Positions 1 to 9,850 are shown, counted from the stretch's first letter. The stretch: DNA of 64,000 bases from Symbiodinium natans (GCA_905221605.1 CAJNDS010000113.1:1387082-1451081), one strand, 5' to 3'. Notes: generated by a model not told the origin, from the letters alone. Translations and numbers: made by a program.

Positions 1-461
1 GCTACCAAGATTCGGGGAGTGCCGGGCCATCTTGTAATCAGCGTAGCTCATGACTTTCATCACCAGCCTGGGCCCAAGATATCCAGGATCCACGGATTCA
101 GGGGGTAGGGACTAGGGTTAAGGTTTAGGGCTGGCAACACTGATTCTTGAGAGGAATCCAAGAAGCTCAGTTGGTGCTGCCTTGGTTTGAAGAAAGATGC
201 GCAGCTCCCGTCGCTTTCCTCGCGAAACCAACACATGGTAGGTCTGCTTATAGTCTGCTGATCATGCGCGAAAAAACGTGCAGGTCTACTACTACCGACA
301 CTGTCGATGTGTAGATGGCGCCTGCATTCTGCCCTGCAATTGCAAGCGGAATCTATGTTCAGGACAGCGTTCGACGAGTGAGTGCTTGTACGGAAACATC
401 TGAACCGCCACACAGTGCTCAACATCATCAACATCCTAGATGGCTCAGCCAGGTGCCGGTC
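1..461. other. unique segment, no assigned gene
   Basis: Mixed-complexity DNA left of the first telomere-like array. The minus strand is open over about 60-434, but no family is recognisable and other frames are open too. It could hold C-terminal exons of the channel gene that runs leftwards from 5 kb, but no splice join could be proved. Confidence 0.3.
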
Positions 462-531
462 TAAGGTTCAGGGTTTAGGGTTTAGGGTTTAGGGTTTAGG
501 GTTTAGGGTTTAGGGTTTAGGGTTTAGGAAA
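462..531 (+). repeat. telomere-like TTTAGGG array
   Basis: About nine head-to-tail TTTAGGG units, with a degenerate start. The G-rich strand is on +. Confidence 0.95.
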
Positions 532-540
532 CAGTCTTCG

Positions 541-620
541 TGTAGCAATGAGAACTCTGCCGTTTGACTTGGCTTTCTTTCAAAGCAGCTGCTGCGCTCG
601 TTGTTGACCTGGCGGATCTC
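541..620 (-). CDS. candidate exon downstream of channel S6
   Basis: On the minus strand a possible acceptor (GCCAG) is followed by an open frame reading EIRQVNNERSS and then a Lys/Ser-rich stretch. Its place after the S6 exons of the channel gene would fit a cytoplasmic C-linker, but there is no family motif. The assignment rests on position only. Confidence 0.25.
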
Positions 621-979
621 CTGGCGATCTTCCACCGCACAATCTAGAGTATCAGGCTACGCCACACTCTGTATCTGAGCAAGCGAATATTGACAGCCTG
701 CTACTGAGCACAAGCCAGCGCAAGAGCTGACGCAAACGTCCATCGAGCAACCGCTCTCATGCAGGCAACCCTCCGATTTGACATCGGAATTGACAATTCT
801 CTTTCTTAATCTACACCCAAAATAGTATGATCCTTATTATAGGGGCCCTATCTTCGGAAACCCCGAGATCAGAGTGTGGAGGGGAGCATTTTGGGCCTCA
901 GGTTGGAGCTATGACTGGTCCTGCAACGTTCCGGTCAGCACGGACAGAGATGTACCAATCACGAGAACCTCACATTCCG

Positions 980-1142
980 CAACTGCGCTGAGGCAATGCT
1001 TTGGGATGTCCCCCCTTATACTAAAAGTCCTTAGCAGGGTTTATCATCGGGGGTACTAGAATACCTATTCAGGACTGTTAGTATACGTAAGGGGCAACAT
1101 CCCAAGCAATGCTGGTTGACAAGTTCACCTGGCTGTTCAGCT
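980..1142 (-). CDS. channel exon after S6, split by a TIR element
   Basis: On the minus strand an acceptor-like GTGCAG at about 1143 leads into LNSQVNLSTS, and the frame continues IASAQLRNVR on the other side of the element at 1001-1105. The joined peptide resembles the conserved stretch just after S6 in CNG/EAG-type channels (Ser/Thr-rich, then LRN). The exact splice sites are not certain, because precise excision of the element does not give a GN-AG pair. Confidence 0.45.
1001..1105. mobile_element. 105-bp TIR element, 8-bp target duplication
   Basis: Terminal inverted repeats begin TTGGGATGT and end ACATCCCAA; inner parts (TATACTAA...CCTTA and AGGACTGTTAGTATA) continue the inverted symmetry. 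It is flanked on both sides by the perfect 8-bp repeat GCAATGCT (993-1000 and 1106-1113). Related copies lie at 29826-29926 and 62295-62397. It is too short to encode a transposase, so it is a MITE-type non-autonomous element; 8-bp duplications are typical of hAT-like transposases. On the minus strand, deleting the element plus one duplication rejoins an open frame (NLSTSIASAQLRN) that resembles the region after S6 of the channel gene, so it probably sits in an intron or exon of that gene. Confidence 0.85.
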
Positions 1143-1423
1143 GCACTCGCTCCTTCCCTATCTTTTTTTGCTTTCTGCTCCTCCCTCCTCACCGTCTCGC
1201 CCTCTCTCGCACTCACTCCCCCCCCCTCTCTCCCCTCTCTCGCTGAGCTGTGCTGAGCTGCGCTCAGATGTTCTGAGCGCGTTCTTACATCTGCCTTTGC
1301 TGCCATAAGACAGCCCTTACCAACATACAGTAGAGTTTCTTTCAAAGTATGTCAGGGTCAGCGTGAAGCACATATCAGAAGTCTCTCAAAGCCCCTGGCA
1401 GCGTAACACCATGCAGTCTGCAC

Positions 1424-1972
1424 CCAAAGCACGGTAACAACCACGGTCATGATGGTGGCAAGTCGTTCAATCGCGCTGTCCTTGTCATCAGGAGTCGAGC
1501 TTCAAGCCACTAGCCGCACAGCCGCACACCGCCGCCCGACAAAGCACTCAGTCTTTGTGCGGAAGAGTTGCCGCCGATAGCGGAGCGGGAGCAGGGGGCA
1601 GCAACTTAGTTCACACTGGACCCTACACCCTAGAACTCTAAACCCTAAACTCTAAACCCTAAACCCTAAACCCTAAACCTAAACCCTAAACCGCCAGAGC
1701 TGCAAGTTCCCGCACGAGTCACTTGGAGAGTCATGATGTCTCTCAGCGACCCTAAGCCCTAAACCCTGAGCCCTTTTTGAGCAACGGATTTTGGAGGCTG
1801 CCGGCAAACCTAAACCCTAAACCCTAAACCCTAAAACCCTTGCTTTAGGGCTTCTCAAAGCAAGGTGCGATCCACTGCATGGCGTGGATGTACTGAGTTT
1901 GGCCGTCGAGGTCGGAGATCTCGGCCCACTCAATCCTTTGGCTCCACACGGTTTCAGAAAGAAAGGGGTGCC
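1424..1972 (-). CDS. channel exons: pore helix and S6
   Basis: Exon 1972-about 1853 follows an acceptor AAACAAG and reads through HPFLSETVWSQ and ISDLDGQTQYIHAMQW, an extracellular turret plus pore helix. Exon 1480-1424 (acceptor GACAAG) reads DSAIERLATIMTVVVTVLW, where the (N/D)S-ERL start followed by a hydrophobic run matches S6. The selectivity filter itself is not seen; it may lie on a small exon between 1853 and 1480. Confidence 0.6.
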
Positions 1973-4900
1973 CTTGTTTCTTTCTCTTTTTTTTTGGGGG
2001 GGGGGGGGGGGGGGTCATTTCCATACTAGGGATTCTCGCATTTTGGGGTATATTCAGGATACACATACCGGGCATTGTTGCGACCGCACTTGCTCTTCAG
2101 CACGTTCCTTCTTGCATCCCGGTCTCCAACTTTTCTGACCCCAAGTGGACACAGCCTGGCTCGTGTTGCTCCAAAGTATAGGGTTTAGGGTTTAGGGTTT
2201 AAGGTTCTCATTGGGGTTCCCGAACTCTTTTTCAACTGCCATGAGAACTTGGATCCGAGTCTACAGTCGATTCTTGACTGTACAACTGTTACCTGCATGT
2301 ACCTTCGTTCAACCTTGCAGTGGGCGGGACAACCCTAAACCATAAACCCTAAACCCTAAACCCAAAACCCAAAACCCTAAACCCTAAACCCTAAACCTGC
2401 AGCTAAGGTCAGTGTTATCCACGTGTGTCGCGCCTCGCCCAAGCCAAACCAGGAGCAGGCAAGGATGTGCAGCACTATCCTGAATCAGGTTTTAGGGTTT
2501 AGGAATTAGGGTTTTGGGTTTTTTCTTCCCACCCGTGGTTTAGGGTTCAGGGTTTAGGGTTTCGGATTTAGGGTTTAGGGTTTAGAGTTTAGGGCTACCG
2601 GTGCGAAACGAGCTCGTGTTCGGCTTCGCATCACCCAACCCAAGTCAAGGCGACTCAAGATGCAGGCAGGGATCATGATCGTCATCAGCATTCTTCCGAC
2701 GGTGAAAGCCAAGATGAGCCACTGCCGTCCCATGGAGATCAACTGGGAGACAGCGTTAGGGTTTAGGGCTCAGGGTATTCGGGTATTAGGGTTTAGGGTT
2801 TAGGGTTTAGGGTGACACGGGCGAACAAGAAGCCATGAGCACCGGAGCCCTGAACACGGAGGAGCTGCACCAGGCCACCAAGCCATGGTCTGGAGAGGTA
2901 CCCCTCTGTATGAAAACAACCACTGTTTAGGGTTTAGGGTTTAGGGGTATAGGGTTTAGGGTTTAGGGTTTAGGGTTTAGGGTTTAGGGTTACACACACA
3001 CACACAGAGACAGACAGAGAGAGCTGGGCAGCCAACTAGGTTCTCCAAGACCACGTTGATTTTTCCAGCTTTGAGAAGGCGTATGATTCGAAGCGATCCT
3101 TGAGATTCCAGTTCTCTCTGGGATTGCTCACAACAAGTCCATGTTTAACCCTTTGCTTTCGAGCCGCGGAATACGCGCAGAAAGCGTGCAGATCGGAATG
3201 ACTGCAGCGCGCCACCCATCTCCTCCAAAGCGCAAACCGTTGACAGGCAAGCAGAGCCATCAACGCTCGAAACAACACAGGAGTAACCTGCAAGCCGTGG
3301 CTAGGCCACCTTGTCCATGTTCAAAAGGATGTTGGCTGACCGAAACCGCCCGTCATGCACACTCTCTCTCTCTCTCTCTCTCTCGCAAGCGCTCCGTGAA
3401 CGTCATGCACTAAATGTTGAAACTGGAGCAGTGTCGGACCCAAAGCTATAGCCGCCATAGCCTGGAAAGACAGTTTGAGCTACCCTGCACCTCCGAGGAC
3501 GTGGACAGCGCCAAAACAAAGTCCAGTGTGACCACAGTCATGTCGAAAGGGAACCAAGAGCATATGTAGCGCCTGGCAATAACCTCACAGTCACACGCTG
3601 GCACTGCAACTGACAGCATGCAAACGTCATGCAACGTCACTATTGCATGGCAAGAAGCGGCACGACGTGTCTCCAGCACAGCACCCACATAGATGCCAGT
3701 GTTGAAATTTATCACGATGTCCTGTTCTCACTTGAGGCCGATTCTGCCGCCAACGACAATGAATGCAGCGTGGGCGCCAGACAATCTAACCCCAACGTCT
3801 TGAAACGAAAGAAACCTTATCATCGCCAGAAAGTGCCGATCGACACCAAGCTGAAATCAGCATTATCGGACGGGTTCCCAGTTCAAACCCTAAGCCCTGA
3901 TACAATCCAAAGCGATAAGGTTGAGAGTCGACAGGCCAGAAGAACATAGCGACGGCAGCAAAGACCTGCAGAACGCGAGATCCGAAGCTGATCTTCCTGG
4001 GGAAAGGTGTGACATCCAGATCCCATGCAATCGACGCTGGCAGAAGGAAGGCGTCCATCACAATCAGGGAAATGCCCATAATGTCCCAGACGACGCGAAA
4101 CTTGTCGTTCGGCTTGACGACTGGAATGTTGCACTTGTTTTTCAGATCGGCTGCGCCGTACATCCCGCTGAAGCGTCTGGCCGTCTTGACGTTCCGCTGC
4201 GTCAGGTTACTCTTGATCCTTTCCTTGCCCAAGGCTTCCACAGCTCCGCCTGTTTTCATGGAGAGCCTTACTTCTCCAAAAAGCAAGGGAATAAAAGGTC
4301 AAACTTTCTTATTCCTACTAAACAAGAAAACCCAAACAGTTCAAAGTTTAACTAAATGGGCGAAGTAAGGAGCTCCCAAAAAGTTTAAAGTTTAACTAAA
4401 TGGGCTAGGCAAGGAGCTCCCCAAAAAAGCTTAAAAAGTTTAACTAAATGGGCTAAAAGTAAGGCGCTCCATCATGTGAGAGTTCAGTCGCAAGTGGGAC
4501 TGCCCTGAAGCTCCCTGCAGAGCCAGAGCCGACTGCCGCAGGACCAAGGCGCCGATCCTCGGGACAAGAAGACAGCAATAGGGTTTAGGGTTTAGGGTTT
4601 AGGGTTTAGGATTTAGGGTTTAGGGTTTAGGATATGGCAACAGGGCAACAGAGCAATGTCGCAAGATGGCCATCCTGCAATCTATGGCAATCTATGGCAA
4701 GATAGCAAGATAGCAACTTAGCGTACAGCAAGATGGCAAAATGGCAATTGAGCGATACAACAATATAGCAATGTAGCAACATAGCAACATAGCAAAATAG
4801 CACCTATAGCAACATAGCAAGTATCGCAATATGGCGAGCAATCTAGCAACAGTGATATAGTCACATAGTGACATGACAGATTACAGCATAAGAACACACA

Positions 4901-5089
4901 AGCACACTCACATAATCACATCATTCAAAAGGGGTTCCGGCTCATCATCACAGACTCGCAGCCAAGGAGCGGCAGGTTATCCTTGGCCTCCTCTCTTGGC
5001 GCGCTGAGCGCATCTTCCCTCAGGATCCAGTTCTCCAGCACATCGCTTGGGCCAGACTCCGGATCTGCATCTGTGTCGTCAGGCAACTC
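1424..5089 (-). CDS. cyclic-nucleotide/EAG-type cation channel gene, multi-exon
   Basis: Six-transmembrane cation channel of the CNG/KCNH superfamily in the plasma or an internal membrane. Exons in minus order, with joins that keep frame: 5089-4928 (acidic N-terminal, ELPDDTDADPES), about 4572-4468, 4266-3930 (S1, start of S2), 3721-3662 (end of S2, NFNTGIYVG), 3583-3491 (IARRYICSWFPFD, S3), 3117-3037 (S4, GSLRIIRLLKAGK), 2742-2675 and 2479-2397 (S5, LHILACSWFGLG), 1972-about 1853 (pore helix, QYIHAMQWIAP), 1480-1424 (S6 start). Exon lengths of 60, 93 and 81 nt are exact codon multiples. Introns are GT-AG, GC-AG and GA-AG. No cyclic-nucleotide-binding domain or GYG filter was found in the exons seen, so ligand and ion selectivity are open. 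The link of the 5089-4928 exon to the rest is inferred from order only; a further candidate upstream exon lies at about 5259-5194. Confidence 0.75.
1620..1840 (-). repeat. telomere-like arrays, C-rich strand on +
   Basis: Two CCCTAAA blocks (1620-1692 and 1745-1840) separated by unique sequence, inside introns of the channel gene. A 24-nt piece at about 1784-1807 (TTTTGGAGGCTGCCGGCAAA) recurs near 17770, also beside an array. Confidence 0.9.
1981..2014. repeat. pyrimidine run followed by 19 G
   Basis: A TTTCTCT9 run directly followed by an uninterrupted G tract (1996-2014), in the intron just upstream (gene sense) of the channel pore exon. The same T-run/G-run layout recurs at 20831-20876 and 50023-50044. 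Confidence 0.9.
2331..2990. repeat. telomere-like arrays inside channel introns
   Basis: CCCTAAA block at 2331-2396 and TTTAGGG blocks at 2490-2595 (degenerate), 2757-2811 and 2925-2990. Each falls between exons whose join is supported by frame and family match, so these arrays are intronic. The segment 2812-2924 between two arrays is open on both strands, but lies within one intron of the minus gene. Confidence 0.9.
2397..3117 (-). CDS. channel exons: S4 voltage sensor and S5
   Basis: Exon 3117-3037 holds the S4 helix with basic residues every third position (SLRIIRLLKAGK). After a 294-nt GT-AG intron that contains two TTTAGGG arrays, exon 2742-2675 continues with ISMGRQWLILAFTVGRML. A 195-nt GA-AG intron, again with an array, leads to exon 2479-2397 (IVLHILACSWFGLGEA). 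The joined S5 end HILACSWFGLG is the signature of CNG/EAG channels. The last exon ends CTGCAG and the intron opens GTTTAGGG, so its donor is part of the telomere-like repeat. Confidence 0.8.
3491..3721 (-). CDS. channel exons: end of S2 and S3
   Basis: Two exons, 3721-3662 and 3583-3491, separated by a 78-nt intron beginning GC and ending AG. The first reads DIVINFNTGIYVG and ends ETRR; the second begins VIARRYICSWFPFD. Joined, they give the diagnostic S2-S3 loop (FNTG ... RR-IA-RY---WF--D) of this channel family. The second exon ends in Ser/Glu at a GT donor (GAG|GTGCAG). Confidence 0.8.
3930..4266 (-). CDS. channel exon: cytoplasmic N-region, S1, start of S2
   Basis: Encodes a Lys/Arg-rich lead (KERIKSNLTQRNVK), then PNDKFRVVWDIMG, which matches the consensus entry into S1 of CNG/HCN/EAG channels (PxxxFRVVWD), then a hydrophobic S1 (ISLIVMDAFLLP). 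A second hydrophobic stretch ends FFWPV, continuing as DIVINFNTG in the next exon: the canonical S2 end. The 3' end is a GA donor (GACTCT) and the next exon starts with the same GAC, so the join is in phase 0. Confidence 0.8.
4267..4463. mobile_element. introner-like TIR element with amplified end
   Basis: The core copy 4267-4369 (103 bp) has ends CTTACTTC and GAAGTAAG, and is flanked by the 4-bp repeat GAGC (4263-4266, 4370-4373). Its right half (AAGTTTAACTAAATGGGC) is then repeated twice more to 4463, with pieces of the flank (GGAGCTCC) carried along. On the minus strand the whole block behaves as an intron starting GC (4467) and ending AG (4267); removal restores the channel frame (MMELSMKTGG). 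A sister copy lies at 21191-21291. Confidence 0.85.
4579..4632 (+). repeat. telomere-like TTTAGGG array
   Basis: About seven units with two TTTAGGA variants, between two candidate exons of the channel gene. Confidence 0.9.
4634..4900. repeat. AT-rich AGCAAYATAGCAA minisatellite
   Basis: Imperfect tandem units of about 8-13 nt built from AGCAA, ATAGCAA and ATGGCAA. It is non-coding and probably intronic in the channel gene. Confidence 0.85.
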
Positions 5090-5626
5090 CTTGACACAGG
5101 CTCGCCGAGTGCAGTCAAGGTCTTTGGGACCTGAAACTCCCCGGATAAACCCGACATGTTCTCGCCGCGCGCTCCCTTGAGTTCCCGAAGCTAAGCCACA
5201 CAGACGCGCAGGTACTGCGCGACGTCACTCTCAATCGCCCCTTGAACCGTGTGCACCTGGGCTGGGCACCGCAACTTTGCCTAGGCAACCAGTGGTCACA
5301 CAACTCCCGCGATGGGAAGTGACAGTGGGATGGCTGCTTTGAGGTCGTAGCTTAGCGACGGGTTCAAGCAGGACTCAAGCACTGGCTGTGCTCGCCACGC
5401 TCACGCCAGGCTTTTCTGAATGAGAAACCAACACATAGACTACAGATTTTGCGAAGTTCAACTGCGTGTAGCTTCTTTGTCACATTTTGTCCCTCTAGAG
5501 CCGGGGTGTCCCAGCAGCATGTCTGTCTGCGCTGAAGTCCTTGTCTCCTGAACCCCCCAAGCCCCCAAACCGCTCAACCTAAACCGTTTTTTCCTTTTTG
5601 CTCTTTCAACCTACACCCTAAAACCC

Positions 5627-6058
5627 CTAAATCCCCCATGCGCTGACAGGCTGAGCACCTGGTGCTGCTCTTGATTCCTTGTGGTGGGAATCCATTTTGG
5701 CTTCTTCAACATTGGGCGCCTCGCCCCCTTTCGAAGAGCCCCCCCCGGCACCTGAGAAACAAACAAACAATCTACCTCCCCCCGTCACCACCCCACACCC
5801 AAGAAAGAAGCAGACCCCCCGCCCCCCCATCGATGATAGAACCAATATCTCGCAGCTACCTGCAACTCTAGCCTGGCGTTCGTGATCTATGGCTTTGCTT
5901 GGCTTCTGAGTTACAGGGGGCTCGGGCAACGTCAAAGAGAGCCACCACTCGACATGCAGGCAAGCAACACGCCGCTCAAGCTCGTCGAACGAAGCCCGCA
6001 ATTCTGCATCAAGTTCGGCGAAGCCTTTCTTGCATCTTTCGAGCATCCAAGCTTGCAA
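5627..6058 (-). CDS. candidate helical exon, unknown
   Basis: Only the upstream part of this minus frame looks coding: ERCKKGFAELDAELRAS and FDELERRVACLHVEW have heptad-like Leu/Val spacing. Below about 5860 the frame becomes Gly-rich, from a C/T-rich and CCCCC-rich tract, and is probably intron. No family was recognised. Confidence 0.35.
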   Translation of the reverse strand: MQAWMLERCKKGFAELDAELRASFDELERRVACLHVEWWLSLTLPEPPVTQKPSKAIDHERQARVAGSCEILVLSSMGGRGVCFFLGCGVVTGGGRLFVCFSGAGGGSSKGGEAPNVEEAKMDSHHKESRAAPGAQPVSAWGI

Positions 6059-6079
6059 AACACAAAGGTTTGATCAACG

Positions 6080-7080
6080 TACTCTAGGGCTCCCAGCGAG
6101 TCGTCAGCAGATTTTGAAGCTGCATTCTTCGATGGAACCTACGATGTATGCCTTCCTCGATATTCCTTGACGTTGCTTGCTGGAAGTTCCTTGTGGGTGC
6201 CGTGCCTGGCCTGGAGGTGTCTGTGCTGGTCGGTTCTCAGAAAGCGGCTATGGCAGTTCTACGGTCACATGTCCATGTGGTAGCCGGTTGCTGAAGCTGT
6301 CAGCGAGGCAGGATTTCAGAAGCGTCTGCACTAGCAAGTCAAAAACACTGCCACTGTCGCGATCACACCAACTGTTTAAAGCCTCACACTTTATTCACAC
6401 CGACATACAATCCCCTAGCTACGGGTGCACCTGAGATAACACTGGCTCCCTAGCAATGGGGAGGCTCCGAAAGTCCTTCTTTGTGCTGGGGAGATGCTGG
6501 GGGTTTCTTCGGCGTGGCGGCCAGGTGTGGAGGGCAAGGTTGCTACCAATCCGTGCACTTCTTTTCCGTTGCAGGAAGAGAGTGAAGGGTTGGTGCTTAC
6601 TGAAAAAACAACCTTTCCGGCTTCTTTAGGAAAGCTGGGCGGGACGGACCTCCTGAGGTTGCCTTCTGCCGAGCAAGGCGCATCCTCAACTGAGGCAATG
6701 CAGAGCTGGCAGAGCACCCGAGAGGAAGCTGCGTAGCCCTGAGGCTGCAGCCACGAGCACGGCCTGGCCACTCCCACAGATGCCCTTTTGGGGACCAATT
6801 GAAACCCCAAACTTTGCGGTCATGAACCCAGAGAGAGAGAGAGAGCGTGCAGAACGAACCCCATTTGAAAACAGTCGCTCACTCACTCAGCCGCTCAAAC
6901 CAGACCCGGTCGCTCAGTCACTCGGACTCTTTCCTTCCCAGGCCAAACCAAGTCTCTCAGTCACTCAGCCTCTCAGACTCTGACGCTGAGAGAACAGACC
7001 CCGTCACTCAGTGACTTGCGTCACTAAGACCCTCGTGAATTTCTGAGCGTCTGTGAGTCTGATTGTCTGAGCGTCTGGGG
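6080..7080. other. segment with weak exon candidates
   Basis: The minus strand is open over 6415-6810 (Cys/Ser-rich, VLCQLCIASVEDAPC), but several frames are open and none has a family match. 6820-7080 is rich in CACTCAGTC/CTCAGACTC direct repeats. No gene is claimed. Confidence 0.3.
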
Positions 7081-7243
7081 ACACTCATCTAATTAGGGTT
7101 TAGGGTTTAGGGCTTAGGGCTTAAGGCTTAGGGCTTGGGCAAACTTTGCCGGACATACGTCGAAGCAGTCTGGCGCGAGGTCACCAAAACGTCGACCATC
7201 CGTCCCAACAACCTCAGCCGCGATCCATGCCTTCACGAACGAG

Positions 7244-7397
7244 ATGCCCAGCTGACTACTACTTGCTTAAGAACCCCAAAAGAATAACAAATAATAAGAA
7301 GAACCCCAAAAGAATAACAAATAACAATCCCTATATTACCCGTATAAAGGAAAATGTTTTTCTTTTGGGGGGGCTTCTTAAGCAATTAGTAGCTGGG
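7244..7397. mobile_element. TIR element with long inverted repeats
   Basis: Left end CCCAGCTGACTACTACTTGC plus TTAAGAA pairs with right end TTCTTAAGCAATTAGTAGC plus TGGG over about 27 nt with few mismatches. Inside, a 27-nt unit (GAACCCCAAAAGAATAACAA...) is tandemly doubled, and CTTTTGGGGGGG near the right end mirrors CCCCAAAAG near the left. No clear target duplication could be fixed. Confidence 0.7.
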
Positions 7398-7715
7398 TGC
7401 CCTCCAGAGCTTGTGTGAGTCTACCGAGCCTGCCCCCAAGATCCCATCAGCCTTTACTGGTAGGAACCCCCCAAAAAAGACAGAGGGCGCCCCCCCTAGG
7501 TTCTTGTGCCCCCAAGAGACCAGAAGGGTACTCGGAACCCCCCTCAGATTTGGAAACCCCCGGGCCAAGTCCGCCACGAGGCAGTTTGTGGCACCAGCCT
7601 AAGCTCATGACATATCATCACACCATCTTGAATAAGGATGTCATGGCATCTAACTTTGCTCTAAGCTCATGTTGCACCACTAGCACAACATCATGTCCTA
7701 CAGCGCATATGAACA

Positions 7716-7893
7716 AAAACTTGAGGCCTTGACACGAAGGACATTGGCGAAGAGAACACGCCGCCGAGCATCGTCGGGCTCGTTGGCTACCTCGGGGACT
7801 TGGCACGGGCACGATGCGGCACGATGCCTCGAAGCAGAACGCCGGACCAAGGCTGCGACAATTTGCGCGGACCTGATCTGCAAGGACGTTTAG
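7716..7893 (+). CDS. candidate exon, unknown
   Basis: GC-rich island between repeats, open in several frames on both strands. The + frame reading NTPPSIVGLVGYLGDLARAR has the best protein-like composition, but no family can be named and the strand is uncertain. Confidence 0.25.
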
Positions 7894-8385
7894 GATTTAG
7901 GGTTTCGGGTTTAGGGCTTGGGGCTTAGGGCTTAGGGTTTAGAGCTTAGGGTTTAGTAGTGCGCCATGCAAGATATCAGCACTTGCGCTGGGCTCCCCGA
8001 CTCGCCCAAGGCTGTAGCAAGCAGGGTAGCCTGTCGGTGTCGCCACTTTTGTGCGAACCGTCGCCGCTAGCGGAGAATACTCAGCACATGACCTTGCTGC
8101 CAGGTGCAGCACAAAGATCTGCAACCAGCTCAGCGTCACGATCCTGCCAAACTGGAAAAAACACTGGCTGAATCTGAGAGGGTACAGAAGAGCTAAGCAT
8201 GCATCATCAGACATCTTCTACCAGGATGACGCGACGATTCGCACGCGAGAGGCACGGACATAGACCAACGCTGATGGACCGGCAAGCGGATTCGATAACA
8301 TGAACAGCCCTAAACCCTAAACCCTAAACCCTAAACCCTAAACCCTAAACCCTAAACCCTAAACCCTAAACCCTGACCTTCAAAC
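7890..8385. other. island between telomere-like arrays
   Basis: TTTAGGG-type repeats at 7890-7957 (variants TTTCGGG and CTTAGGG) and CCCTAAA repeats at 8304-8378 bracket a unique island. On + the island has one plausible frame (NQLSVTILPNWKKHW ... ending RTREART, then a stop near 8261). No family was recognised. Confidence 0.4.
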
Positions 8386-8514
8386 ACCCCGGGCATCCGA
8401 GGTTCGCGCTCGCAGGGCGCTCGCCAAAGCAATGGCAGGCAGCATGGATGTGGCTTCTTGGCTGTATACCTGCAGGTGCAAGTCCGCTTCGGCACTAAAA
8501 CAAGGCATATAAAG

Positions 8515-8564
8515 GGTTTAGGGTTTAGGGTTTAGGGTTTAGGGTTTAGGGTTTAGGGTTTAGG
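8515..8564 (+). repeat. telomere-like TTTAGGG array
   Basis: Seven regular TTTAGGG units after a degenerate start. Confidence 0.95.
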
Positions 8565-8690
8565 AATAAGATTCAGGGCCCCGTGTAGGAGTCCCTCCTT
8601 ATACCCCGTAAAACTCAGGAAAGCACTACCTCTGTCAGTTCACCTCTGTCAGGTCGCCTGGTGGTCGTGTGCATGCTGGGGATTGGGATG

Positions 8691-8828
8691 CTTGAAGGTT
8701 CATGGGTACTTTCAAGAGGGGTAGAAGCAGAGTAATGCTAGTTCTAGCTTCCAGTTGTTATAATTTTATGCAAGCTACTTCTTCATGACACCACTTCTAA
8801 TATAATTAAGTAGCCATGAACTTTCAAG
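8691..8828. mobile_element. TIR element, GTTCATGG family
   Basis: Ends CTTGAAGGTTCATGGGTACTT and the inverse of CTTGAAAGTTCATGGCTACTT match over 21 nt with two mismatches, around an AT-rich 96-nt core. The GTTCATGG...TACTT core of the TIR is shared with 12947-13059; a related inverted pair (GGAGGCTCATGG) bounds 17016-17147. No target duplication is obvious. Confidence 0.65.
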
Positions 8829-8847
8829 TAGTGGCCGCATTTAACCC

Positions 8848-9340
8848 GAAACCCTAAACCCCAAACCCTTAGCCCTAAACCCTACCCGAAACGCTAAACC
8901 CCCCAAACCCATAGCCCCGTACACCCGAAACCCTAAACCCTAAACCCTAAACCCTACACCCGCTTTCCCCTTTTTTTGACTCCGAGGCTCCGCCGGATCC
9001 GAACTTACCGACCCCAAACCCTACACCCGAAACCCCAAACCCTGCACCCGAAATCCCTAAACCCTAAACCCTAAACCCGAAACACCCCGAAACAAATCCC
9101 TAAATCCCGAATTCCCGGAATGGCAAGCCGGGCCTCCCCGGTTAAATGCGCCAGTGTGGTGCCAATATCCTCCTGCAAAGAGGTCTTGACGGGACATCTA
9201 GAAGATCACCCATGTTTAGGGTTTAGGGTTTAGGGTTTAGGTTTAGGGTTTAGGGTTTAGGGTTTGGGGTTTGGGGTTTGGGGTTTAGGGTTTGGGGTTT
9301 GGGGTTTGGGGTTTGGGGTTCAGGGTTCAGGGTTCAGGGT
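8848..9340. repeat. degenerate telomere-like repeats, both orientations
   Basis: 8848-9110 is C-rich on + with many CCCGAAA and CCCCAAA variants. 9213-9340 is G-rich on + and changes from TTTAGGG into a block of TTTGGGG and TTCAGGG. The middle holds unique DNA with no gene seen. Confidence 0.85.
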
Positions 9341-9850
9341 CCGCACGCATTCCCAACTGTTCAACATGGCAGTCCTGACCCGAACCTGACAGAAGAAATC
9401 CATCCGAGTACCATGGCAGCGGGCAGACCGCCCAGCCCATCTGCCTGGCACGCCGGGCATTTTACCCACTTTGTTCCTGTAGCAACAGCAAAAGCCTACC
9501 CTAAACCCTAAACCTTAAACCCTAAACCCCAAACCAGCTCGGCGCCTGATCTCTGAAAGGATGCCGCGGTGAGCCTGCACGTTTCTCCGGCCGCGGTCAG
9601 CTAGGTGTCCAAACGCTTCCGATGCCGCAAGCTCTGAGTGTTGCCGAAAGATTCAGCACAGCCACGACAAGTCACACAAAACGAGCGGCTTATGTACGTA
9701 TGGTGCGCCCAGATTTAATAGTTCTGTTCTGTGCCCTAAACCCTAAACCCTGAACCCTCAACCCCACAGATGAGCCAGCCTTGCGCGGGTTGACCCGGAT
9801 CGCATGCCCAGGCTTTCGGAGGAGAGCCTCGTCGCGAAAAACTCTGTCAA

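Noticed and set aside
5590-5890. Gly-rich extension of the minus frame 5627-6058
   Set aside because: Comes from C-rich low-complexity DNA; only the upstream helical part looks coding.
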